Assembly (NCBI RefSeq): GCF_000372725.1
Contig: NW_005201338.1
Coordinates: 51,782-115,781, forward strand
Direction of reading: 5' to 3'
Length of the DNA stretch: 64,000 nt
Source of the DNA: Emiliania huxleyi CCMP1516
Lineage: Eukaryota; Haptophyta; Isochrysidales; Noelaerhabdaceae
Shown: positions 31,743 to 41,148 of the stretch, piece after piece
Layout: the number at the start of each line of letters is the position of its first letter
How positions within the stretch are numbered: position 1 is the stretch's first letter
Notes under the pieces: generated by a model
What the model saw: the letters and a program-made list of their open reading frames with translations, nothing else
Told to the model about the DNA's origin: nothing
Databases searched by the model: none
Program-made: the position numbers and the translations under genes

Positions 31743-33701
31743 CATACTTAGCGTGACACGCTCCCAAACTTAGCGTGACACGCCCGAGATTGCAATCACC
31801 CCCAGGGTTCGGCTCCAGTGTGGGTAGGGTATCCCCTACCCCCAGGGAGGGCGAACCCAAACTGGACGCGCGTCTCGGGACTATATGCACATGGCCAAGT
31901 TTTTGCGAACTTGCCCGAGGCGATGCTCAAGCAGATCCTGGGCTTGTTCGAGTGGAGCCCGCGCCCCCCCGCCGCCGCCGCCGGGTGTGCGGTGAACCAT
32001 TAGCATTCTACGAGAGGTGAGACACCACCAGCGGCTCTGGCTTGTGCGGGCGCATGATGCTTGTGCGAGACCGGCCACCTGGGCGGCTGGGCGGGCCCCC
32101 AGCGGCGCGCCGGCTAGGGCTGCCTAACGTTAGGAGCTGTGAACAGTGTTGCTAGTGTTAACAGTAACAACAGAACAACAGACAGACAACAGGTGGGGCT
32201 CCCTTCCAACATGCAACATGCAACAACACAGTAGCTAACGTCAGGCCGACTGGAACAACAGTAAGGATGGCCTGGCAGTGACCCACGACCTAGTGTCCAG
32301 TGCGGTAAACTAATACCCGAAAATACCCGGGAAAACCCCAGGGGGGGGGGGGTCGGGTTTTTGCTTTTACCCGGCACGCCGGCTCCACCGCCCGCCGGGG
32401 TTTTACTTTTTTGGATTTTGCCACATTTTTTCTGCTTTTTGCTGCACGAATGGTTGTGAACCACAGAGATGATGGAGGCGCTCGCCGCGTGCGGCGATTG
32501 AGCGCCTCCCTCTCTCTCCGGCTGCGCGCCTGACCGGTGCGGCCTCCGAGTCGGCGTCTAGCGCGCGTGATAAGGTTTTTGCTCGCCTTCCCTGGGACCC
32601 CGTGCTGCGTGACTGTCTCTGTGCGATTTCGGGCCCGGGGTTGTGCGTTTATGTGAACAACACCTCGTGACCACAACTCCGCAGGCGCCTGTTGATGGGT
32701 CCAGTGATAGCCCTGGATGGGCAATGCATATGCCTAGTTGGACCTCAGATCGCCCGACCGCGTCCCGGTGCTCTGCGTTCGGATTTGTGACGCCGCCACA
32801 CCGTGCGGGGGGGGCCCTCCGGAGGCCGAGGATGGCCGTGGCGGACCGGGACGAGCTCTGGGAGGTAAAGTGTCAGTGTATATATTGTAGAGACCAACCA
32901 TGTGCACAATATCTTTCAGTCCAGCTAAGCCAGGGGAGGCGATTCCGGGGCCGTGCAGCAGCTTGATGGTGCTTCGCCGGCGTGCGTCCCGGAGCGGTGC
33001 CGGACGGGCGGTCCGTGGGACAAAATCGGGGGACAACGCCGACAACGCTCTGATTCGACTTTTAACTTCAAACAAAGCCTACCGCACGCGCCGCGACGCG
33101 GCGCGTGCGGTAGGCACTCGGGATTTTGTCAGATCGGCGTGTTCACGCGGGGATCGTGTCCCCCACAACCTGCCCAACCATTCGCGGCGACGAGTAACAA
33201 CAATAACAAACAGTAACAGCATGGGCTGGGGTGAACACTTGAACAACGTTACGTCGTTGAGGATTTCAGCCAACAATAGTGCTGTTAGACCCAAAGTTAA
33301 CGTGTTAGCCAGTTAGGCAGCCCTCTCGTACGACACCTACCTACGTGCTACGAGAGCGCCCCCCGCGCGGCGCGTCCCGGCGAGTGTGAGCTGTGAAAGA
33401 GCGATCGCGCGCCAGTACACACCGGGTGTTTGTGAATGTTGCATGTACGAACGAATTTACGCGCCACATCGCGGCCATGACAACAACACAATACACATGA
33501 CACATATATCATCTTCGTAAGGCACGAGCGACCTAGGCGCACGAGCCTCGTACGCCGCGGCGTGTCAGTACTGGACACACCCCGACCCGGGAAATCGTGG
33601 GGATCACAGAGTCAGAGAACACAGCTGCGGGAAGGGAGCAGAGACGTCGGGGAGAGTCGAAAGCTGGAGCTCGTGGCGTCGCGAGAGAGACCACCGACTC
33701 C
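31743..33701. other. Intergenic region with repeats and a long perfect hairpin
   Basis: Two cttagcgtgacacgc units lie near 31750. A short exon-like frame around 31890-31960 (NLPEAMLKQILGLFEW) has no partner exons. 32310-32420 and 32560-32660 are inverted relatives of the 2660-3090 segment. A perfect hairpin sits at 33077-33115. No complete gene can be supported. Confidence 0.6.
33077..33115. repeat. Perfect 19-bp inverted repeat with a single-base centre
   Basis: gcctaccgcacgcgccgcg is followed by one A and then its exact reverse complement. This would form an extremely stable cruciform or hairpin. It is followed by no T tract, so a bacterial-type terminator is not indicated. Confidence 0.95.
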
Positions 33702-34448
33702 TCACGCCGTCGTTGCGTTCAGAATAGAGTCAGCGCAGACGGCGCCTCTCCTCTTTGCGCACACCTCGGTGTAGACGACGCTGAAGAAGGCGGACGAGGC
33801 TGCGATGACGAAGACGTGCCAGATGGCGACGTGGCCCTCGAGCCGCCTGATGCCCCACGGCACCAGGCCGACGGTGTAGAGGACGCCCCCAGTCACAAAC
33901 ATCTGGCACGCCCACCGGCTGAAGTTGGCCGCCACGCTCTCCCATGCGATGAGCACGCTCCACCCCATGAGGAGGAAGCAGACCACGTGCAGCGGCAGCC
34001 GGTCGAGCCATCCGCGCGACGCCTTGGCCGCGATGTCGAAGACCCCGACCGCCCACACAAACGAGAGGAGCCGCCACGCGCAGGTGCAGGCCATCAGCGG
34101 CGTATACGTGCCCACGATCAGCAGGACGATCCCCGCGTGGTCCGCCTGGCTGAGCTCGACCGCCCGGTGCTTCCACACGACCTGGCCGCTGTTGTACACC
34201 GCCGAGCACGAAATCATCGCGAGCAGCGTGAAGCCGTACAGCGCGACCGACCCCACGATCTCTGGCGGCGGCCGGAGGTCCCACAGCCGTAGCGCGAGCA
34301 GCAAGTTGCCGGCGGCGGCGAGGAGGATGCCCACCGCGTGCACCAGGAAGTCAGAGGCGAGCTCGCGCCGGCTGTAGAACCGCTGTAGCGGATACCACTC
34401 GATGGTGTCCTTCCAAGGCCCAGGAGCGGAGCCTCGGACCAGCATCAT
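33702..34448 (-). CDS. PAQR / hemolysin-III-like seven-helix membrane protein
   Basis: A 248-aa protein with seven predicted hydrophobic segments. It carries the PAQR/HlyIII/YqfA signatures: ELASDFLVHAVGILLAAAGN (Glu...His in the first helix), SCSAVYNS, DHAGIVLLIVGTYTP, and the late GHVAIWHVFVIAASSAFF with the final metal-site His pair. These His and Asp residues form a zinc site in adiponectin receptors. Family members act as ceramidase-like hydrolases or receptors in eukaryotic membranes; here the ligand is unknown and the hemolysin name is historical. ATG 34448 is chosen because the frame further upstream has only a GTG. Single exon. Confidence 0.88.
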   Translation of the reverse strand: MMLVRGSAPGPWKDTIEWYPLQRFYSRRELASDFLVHAVGILLAAAGNLLLALRLWDLRPPPEIVGSVALYGFTLLAMISCSAVYNSGQVVWKHRAVELSQADHAGIVLLIVGTYTPLMACTCAWRLLSFVWAVGVFDIAAKASRGWLDRLPLHVVCFLLMGWSVLIAWESVAANFSRWACQMFVTGGVLYTVGLVPWGIRRLEGHVAIWHVFVIAASSAFFSVVYTEVCAKRRGAVCADSILNATTA

Positions 34449-35246
34449 TGTCGACGCGCGGGCAGTCTTTCCGACCACCTGCGGCGTCCTGACTCACGCC
34501 ACGGCTCGTCGCTCACGCCACGGTCGTCGCTCACGCCACGGTCGTCGCTCACGCCACGGCTCGATGCTCACGCCACGGCTCTGCAAGACACCGCGGCCGA
34601 GCCAGCTGGACACCCTTGTTCCTCGTCGGCGACAAAGAATAGTCCGTCAAGTGAGCCCTGCGCTAATACGCTCACACACAAAAAAGGGGCTGTGTGTTGT
34701 GTCCAAGAAGCACAAGCAAGCAAAAGACAGTAGAGAAGGGAGAGATAGCAACGACAGTCAGAAGCCAGCGCTCACGCTGCTCGTGAAACGGGTGGGGACT
34801 TCGGGACTTGGCGTGTCTGGTATTCTTTCTTTCTGTCTTTAAACGGGTGGGGACCTTGTCCTTCTCCCATCCCTCGTTTGTCCTGCATGTTTTCTTTCTT
34901 GACGGGTGGTTGTTTGGGTTCTGCTGTGTTTTCTTCTTTTGTTTTTTGTTTTGTCGGATTTGAGAGTGCGTTTTTAGCAATACCAAACAACTCTAAGAGA
35001 GAGATTTTTAGCAACTCTAAAGTTGTTTGTGATTTGAGAGTGATTTTTAAACACCAACCAGTTAGGATTATGATGATGAGATTGGTAAGGGGGGGGGGGG
35101 GGGGGGGGGCTGGGCTGTAAGTAATGACGACCCTCGCTGGGACGGGGCACTCACTGCGTGTAAGGCAAAAGGCGGCCCCTCTCCTCCTTACCAATCCAAC
35201 CGCGTCGCTAGGGCCGTGAAGTCCAGCAGAAAGCACAAGCAGCAGC
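34449..35246. other. Intergenic region between divergent PAQR and B12D-like genes
   Basis: 34495-34580 has about five tandem units of ctcacgccacgg with variable spacers. 34780-34910 is an inverted, diverged relative of the aaagaaagaaa/gggatgggagg repeat family. 34975-35040 shares gagagagatttttagcaa and taccaaacaactcta words with 44420-44465. A G run lies at 35090-35110. No gene seen; both promoters should lie here. Confidence 0.6.
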
Positions 35247-35896
35247 ATGGGTACTCTTGCCCGCCCGCCTCTCACAGACCACGGCGCCCCCGCTCTTCGA
35301 CACGCGCCTCGCCGCCCGCTGCAGGTTGGGAGGAGGCCGCCGCGAACTTCCCGGAGATCCCGAAGGGCCGCTCCGCCCGCAAGATCTGGATGGATGCCGG
35401 GGTGCGCGCGCCGCCGAGCGAGAGTAGGCGTCACTCCGCGTTGACGCCTCACCGTTGAATTTCCGCAGACCTACCCGCTCTTTGCCGTGATCGGCCTCGC
35501 CTCGGCCGTCTGCGGTGGATTCCTCTTCAAGTACTTTGCCGGCCACACCGACATTGCGCTGAGCCGGGCGGTGCGCACCTCGCCTCCTGCCCAGCCGCCG
35601 CCCCCCCGCCGCCGGCGGCGCGCCGTTCCCCGACCCTCGCCGCTCGCTCCCAGGTCCGCGCCGACCACAACCACCAGGGCGGAACCGACGGCCGCGTCGA
35701 GTCGCACAACTCGCGCTTTGGCATGCGCGAGATGAACAAGCGGACGATCACCATCTTCCCCTTCAACTGGAAGCCGAAGTCCGGTGCGTGCGCGCACGCT
35801 CCACACGTTCGAAGACCCTGCACGACCCACGCTCCCTGACGCCCGCCTCTCCCCCCTCCGCCCGCAGCCATCATTGAGCAGCACCGGTCCGATTAG
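35247..35896 (+). CDS. Small single-pass mitochondrial protein, B12D/NDUFA4 (MLRQ)-like
   Basis: Five exons (35247-35250, 35325-35401, 35469-35570, 35654-35783, 35868-35896) join in frame to 113 aa. The first exon is only ATGG. All four introns (67-84 nt) are GT-AG, three with a GTGCG donor. One membrane segment, TYPLFAVIGLASAVCGGFLF, is followed by KYFAGHTDI, then VESHNSRFGMREMNK and TIFPFNW. The order PLF-helix-Asn/His-rich tail resembles B12D and NDUFA4-type accessory subunits of respiratory complexes I or IV in the mitochondrial inner membrane. The gene structure is well supported by frame; the family assignment is moderate. Confidence 0.6.
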
Positions 35897-36376
35897 ACGC
35901 CTCGGGGCCAAGGCCCCTTGCCTTGGGGGCGACTCCTGTGCCTGTGTCTCTTGCCTGTGGCGTGTGCGGCGATTGTGCGCGTAGATGTGCATCGGATGCA
36001 CGCTCGCGACACTCTTGCCTCGATGTTGCTGTTGTTACGCAGTCGCGCTTGGCGTGGCGGGCGGCTCCCTTGCGAGAGCGCAAGGCGCCACGCCCGCACC
36101 CCGCCTTGACGCGCGCGCAGCGCGGCGTGTACGTGCGTGCCAGCGCCTGCATTTTACTAATTTATTCAACGTTACGCGTTGAAAGCTGAAAGCCGACACT
36201 TGCCTCCTGCGACCTGCGCCGACCGAGACGCACAAGAGCACCCTCGCGGTCGCGCCCCCGCGCGCATTCGGATTCGCGCCGGATTCGGTACGACACACGG
36301 AAGACGGATACACGCCCCATACAATAATGCCGATGCGCGATATACCCGCCACAGCCGGAGTGATCTCAGACAGATC
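35897..36376. other. Convergent intergenic between B12D-like gene and UNC45
   Basis: Presumed 3' untranslated regions of two convergent genes. Nothing distinctive beyond a lower-GC stretch near 36150-36185. Confidence 0.5.
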
Positions 36377-36460
36377 TCAGACCTCCACCTCCACCTCATC
36401 GCCGCCGCCGCGTGGCAGCAGCGCCTCTGCAGCCTCCTTGCTGCCCCCCGCTCCTGCCTT

Positions 36461-36493
<33 letters not shown>

Positions 36494-39400
36494 CTCCGCC
36501 TCCGCCTCTGCAACCCGCGCCGCGTGCTCGGCGCGGATGTTCGCGACCACCGCCTGCACCACCTCGGCGGGCGGCATCGGCACGTCGGGCCGCGTCTTGC
36601 GCAGCTGGACGAGCGCTCCGACGGCGGCTGCTTTCGCCGGCTCGACGGGCGAGGAGGAGAGGGTGATCAGCGCGCCGACGGCGGTGAGGGCGGGCCCGGG
36701 CAACTCCGACTGGTCGGTCGGGGCGGCCGGGCCGAGGATGGCGTCCGCGTTGTTGTTGAACAGGTTTGCGAGCCCGACGGCGGCGCGGTGGAGCAGCGGC
36801 GGGTCGTCGGAGAGCAGGGCGATGTTGACGAGCGGCTCGAGCGCGCCCGCGCCGAGGAGCGCGCTGCCGATCTCGGGGTCGCCGGCGAGGGTCGCGATCG
36901 CACCTACGGGCGGGTGTGCGGAGGACGGCTGTCCGGAGGGCGGGTGGGAGAGGGGCGTGGCAGCCTCGGGCGGCGGCGGGTCGTCTGCACCCGACGCGGC
37001 GAGCTGCGCCTTCGGGTCGTCCGAGCCGCAAAAGCCGACGAAGATCTTCGCCTCGGTCGAGCCGGGCTCGGCGAACTTTGCGGCCACCTCGTCGGCGGTG
37101 GTGAGGTTGGACATGGCCTCGAGGGCGGCGCGCTGCACGAGCTCGTTCTCGCAGGCGAGGCTCATCGTGAGGGTGCGCCAGCCGCCGCAAGTCAGGATGC
37201 GCTGCTGCAGCTCGGGGTGTGTCGCGAGGTTGCAGAGGGCGAGGCACGCCTCGAACTGTTGCAACTCATGCTCGGCCCCGTCGACGAGCCGCAGCAGCGG
37301 CTTCACCATCGACTCTGGGCCGGAGCCGGGCCGACGCGGGTAGGCGACTGGGTTGATCGAGATGCCAACCTTGGCGAGGGCCCACGCGGCGGAGGTCGCG
37401 GTCGGCTCGTGCTCGCACAGGGCGCAAGTGAGCAGCGCCTTGAAGCCTCCCTGCGCCACGATCTTGCCGCGCGCCTCTGGCGTCGTCGCCATCGAGAGCA
37501 GCACGCGCGCCGCGGTGTGCAGCGTGCTCGCGCCGCTGCCGCCGGGGCGCGAGGCTGCCGCCGCCACGAGCTCGGCCAGCACGAGCACCGCGTCGTCCTC
37601 GACGAGGGTGGCGGCGAGCTTGGTGAGTACCGCAGGGTCGTCCTTGCGCTCGCTCGGCGCGGCGCCGCCCGCGCCACCCGCGGCGAGCTGGCGCATCTGC
37701 TCGATCTGCGCCTCGTCCATCTCCTGCGGGGCATGTCTCGGACATGTCATGGACGTGTCCTGGATGTGCGCTCGACCTGCGCCTCGTGCATCTCCTGCTC
37801 CAGCCGCTTCTGCTCGTCGCTCTTCTCGCGCGGCGCGCAGAGGGCGCCGAGGGCGGAGACGAGCGCGTGGTGGAGGGAGGGGTCCTTGCTTGCCGAGTGC
37901 GCGACGGCGACGAGGGAGCCGAAGCGCGCGCCCGTCTCGGCGAGGTGCTCCTGTCGGCTCGGGGCCGGGGTCGGGCGAGGGAGGAGGAGGAGGAGAGGGA
38001 GGGGGGGGGGGGTAATTCACGGCGTGGGCGCGCGCCTTGAGGTCCGGCATCAGCGTGAGGTACATGAGCGCCTCGACCGCCCACCGGTGGACGTGCGGCG
38101 GGACCTAAGTATAGATTATCAAGTCAGATATAGTAGGCTCATATGACCGCCCACCGGTGGACGTGCGGCGGGACCTAAGTATAGATTATCAAGTCAGATA
38201 TAGTAGGCTCATATGACCGCCCACCGGTGGACGTGCGGCGGGACCTTGGCCTCGAGCAGTCCGCGCGTCGCAGCGAGCAGCTTCCCCGTCGGGTCGATGC
38301 GAGCGCGGTGGTCATGGTGCAGGAGGCAGACCTGTCGACACAAGGGGGGGGGGGGGGGGGGAGGCAGTCGTCAGGCCTCGCCGGCGGAGGAGAGAGGTGG
38401 CGGACGAGAAGCGGCGCGCCTTGGCGAGCGCGACGCACGCGCGCGCGCGGACCTTCGGGCGCGGCGAGCGCAGGAAGGCGCGCAAGTGGCGGATCGGCTC
38501 CTCGCCTTCCTTGTCCTTGAACAGGGAAACGTCGGCGGCCGCGTGCGCGTAGATCTCGGCGAGGGAGCGCTGCAGCCCCTCGTCCTCGAGCTCGGCCACC
38601 TGTTCACAGCTGCACCTGTGAAGAGACGCCGTTCACGCTCGCACGAGCACCCCTCCTCGAGCTCGGCCGCCTCGGCGAGCGACCAAAAGATGGACTCCTG
38701 CCGCAGAAGCCAAGCGCCGACCTTCTTGTTGACCTCGAGCACGGCAGTCACTCCGTGCACCGCCGCGGCGTGCGCCTCCCACTCCGCCTCCGGGTCGCGC
38801 AGCGTGGGAGAGAGGGCAGCCTCCGCCGCGGCGCACGCGCCCTTGTGAAAGGCCTCGTCCTCGCTCTTGTCGTCCCCCTTGCCGTTGGCGGCGGCAGCGG
38901 GCGTCAGGAGCCGCGCGAGGATGGCGAGCGAGCTGCGGTGCGCCTAGTCAGCAAGATGCGATCAGCCCAGTCACCCTCCGCCGGGGGACAGAGAGCGAGC
39001 TGCGGCGAACGGGCTGTGGCGAGCGGGCTGCGGCGCGCCTCGGTCTCGTCGTCGCCGACCAGCCAGGAGAGCGATCGGATCACGTCGGGCAGCGCCGCGC
39101 GGCACGCCTCCGGGTCCAGCTCCGCCATCCGCAGCACACCGTCCAGCGCGGCGCGCGACACGGCCGCATCGGGCGCGCCCGCCGCCGCCGCCCCGCCCGC
39201 CGCCGCCCCGCCCGCCGCCGCCCCGCTGCCCGCCGCCGCCCCGCCGCCCGCCGCCGCCTCGGGCTCAATCTCGACGATTCGCGGCTCGTCCTCGACCTCG
39301 TCGACGGGGGGCAGGGGCGAGCCGGCGGGCGCGCTTCCCGCGGCGGCGGCGCTGCCCGCGGCGCGAGGCGAGGCGAGCGCGAGGAGCCCGCGCAGGGCGG

Positions 39401-40376
39401 CGGCCTGCGCGTCCTGCGAGCCGAGGGCGGCGCGAGTCCCTCCGAGGAGCGCGAGGAGCGAGAGGGCGCGCTTGGCCGTCGCGAGGCAGTTCTGGAGCTG
39501 TGGGTGCTCTCCGCCTCCTGCGGCGGCGGCGAGGCCGCTGCGCGCGCCGCCGCACGCCCTCGCCACCGCGAGCAGCCGGCCGGCGAGCGAGGCGTGCAGC
39601 GGGTCCCTCGGCCGGGGCTGCCCCTCGCACGCCTGGCAAATGGCCCTCCGCGCGGCAGTGCCGCAGCCGGACGCGGGGGAGGCGGCGCCGAGCCCGCCGG
39701 CCGCGGCTGCGCCCGCGCCGGGCAGCAGGTCCGAAGACGCCATCCGCTCGAGGGCTTCGACGGCGAGCCCGACGAGGGGCATGCGGAGGCTGGACGCGTC
39801 GACGACCTCGTCCTCACGGGGGAGGAGAGAGACGAGCTCGGCCGCGGCGCCCGTGTGGACGAGCGCTGGCCCTTGCGAGCGGTCCTCCGCCACCTTTGAC
39901 ATCCGTCCGACGCAGCGCGCCAGCTCCTCCTCACCGGCGCCATCGGCCACGGCGCGGCGCAGCGCCTCGGTGGCGGCGCGTGGCGCCGACTCGTCGGCCG
40001 CACTGCAAGCGTCGACCGCCGCCTTGAGCCGCCGCGCGAGGAGGGCGGCCTCCCGGTTCTCTGGGTCGAGGCGGAGTGCGGCCTGCGCGTCTCGGAAGGC
40101 GGCTCCGAGGTCGGCGGGAGAGCCGAGCGCCTCGCGTGCCTGCGCACGGCGGTACATGGCCTTGACGTACCCCGGCTGGGCCGAGAGCGCCGCGTCGCAG
40201 TCCGCCACGCACTCGGAGGCGGCGTTCAACTTCAGGTGCGCGAGCGCACGGTTGGCGTGGAGCGCCGCGACCGCCTCTTTGCTGAGTGAGGGCGCGCCGA
40301 GCGCCGAAGTGTAGCTGGCAATCGCTTCGGCCAGCCGGCCTGCCTTGAGGTGCGCGTTCCCCTCGTCCTTCGACAT
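36377..40376 (-). CDS. UNC45: UNC45-type myosin chaperone (TPR + UCS/armadillo)
   Basis: Co-chaperone that folds myosin motor domains with HSP90. Seven exons: 40376-39039, 38943-38671, 38599-38420, 38331-38245, 38104-38021, 37950-37777 and 37705-36377, all phase 0, totalling 1,154 aa (animal UNC45 about 930-945). Exon 1 begins with a TPR domain (KDEGNAHLKAGRLAEAIASY, ANRALAHLKLNAASECVADC, AMYRRAQAREALG) for HSP90 binding. Later exons form the UCS armadillo array: EDEGLQRSLAEIYAHAA, WAVEALMYLTLMPDLK, AAWALAKVGISINP, FEACLALCNLAT, ALEAMSNLTT, AVGLANLFNN. Introns 1-3 are GC-AG; introns 4 and 6 are flanked by direct repeats. Extra length comes from low-complexity Ala/Gly/Pro linkers in exon 1 and an acidic tail. 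Confidence 0.9.
38075..38244 (-). repeat. 70-bp unit repeated 2.4 times inside UNC45; probable newborn intron
   Basis: Two full 70-bp units (38075-38144, 38145-38214) plus the 30-bp exon part of a third (38215-38244). Each unit is 30 nt of UNC45 coding sequence plus a 40-nt AT-rich segment ending in ACTTAG on the coding strand. On the coding strand 38244-38105 begins GTCCCG and ends TTAG. Removing these 140 nt as a GT-AG intron restores the frame exactly (K-VPPHVHRWAV-E). Left in, they shift the frame and add stops. Confidence 0.9.
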
Positions 40377-41148
40377 TGCGGCGGTCCGCGTCTGCACGTG
40401 CTCGGCCAGGCGTTCGAGTCACCCCGTCGACCCTTTCGCACTGCTCGTGATCGGCTTCCCTTGTTGGCTTGGTGGGTAGGCGTCTCGCTGGGACATGTCT
40501 GACGGTGAGCCCCCTCGTCAACCCTTTTAGCTTTTAGCTTACTGGGAGAAAAGAGAGAGGGGGTTGTGTTCTCTAGGCCCCTAGGGGCCCTACGCGCGGC
40601 GTGAGAGCTCGGAAGCGAGCTTAGCACGGCGATCGAGGATGGCACGGTTCACCCCCTTCACCGAAGCGATGGAGATGCGTTCCGCGTGGTGTGACACAAA
40701 TGAGAGGCGGGAGTGGGGAGGGTACGCGGTGCGGTCAACGCCCGAGCGTTGAGCCTTGCGCGCAAGGCGGTTGATCTTTGCAACTGCAGGCGGCGAGAAG
40801 CCGCCGCCGAACGTCTCGTGGAGAAGCAGGTTGAACTTGTTTCGTTTGCCGAAGATCCCGTCATGCTCTCTCTCTCAACCCTTTAGTTGGGGGTTGAGGC
40901 CTCCGGGGCCTATTCACAGACTCGCGCCGTGATCACTAAGTTCACTGGAAGAGCCCAGCCGCCAAAAATCGCTTCGCCTGCGGCGCGCTCTTGCGCTCCT
41001 CGGACCTCGAGCGCAATCCATAGGATTCCTAAGTAGGAGACGCTCACTGTCGCCATTCAGGCGCCTGATCTCTCATCAGCAAAGCGATGGCCTACCTGGT
41101 ATGCCCTGGTACGAGTTCAGATGCGCGCCCGGCAGAAGACGCGTGTGA
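40377..41148. other. UNC45 upstream region and retroelement fragment
   Basis: 40377-40530 should contain the UNC45 promoter. 40531-40865 is a 335-bp fragment of the adjacent retroelement. 40866-41148 is unique sequence with no gene seen. Confidence 0.55.
40531..40865 (-). mobile_element. 5'-truncated copy of the adjacent retroelement 3' end
   Basis: Matches 41149-41483 with one difference noticed (C versus T in the cgaa(c/t)gtctcgtgg word). It contains the last about 70 codons of the reverse-transcriptase-like ORF plus the 3' flank down to cttactgggagaaaag. Loss of everything upstream is the usual mark of a 5'-truncated non-LTR insertion. It lies in the same orientation as the full element, 618 bp away. 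Confidence 0.85.

Noticed and set aside
32820-32930. Short exon-like frame MAVADRDELWE followed by GTAAAG
   Set aside because: Looks like a first exon with a donor, but no matching downstream exon or homology was found.
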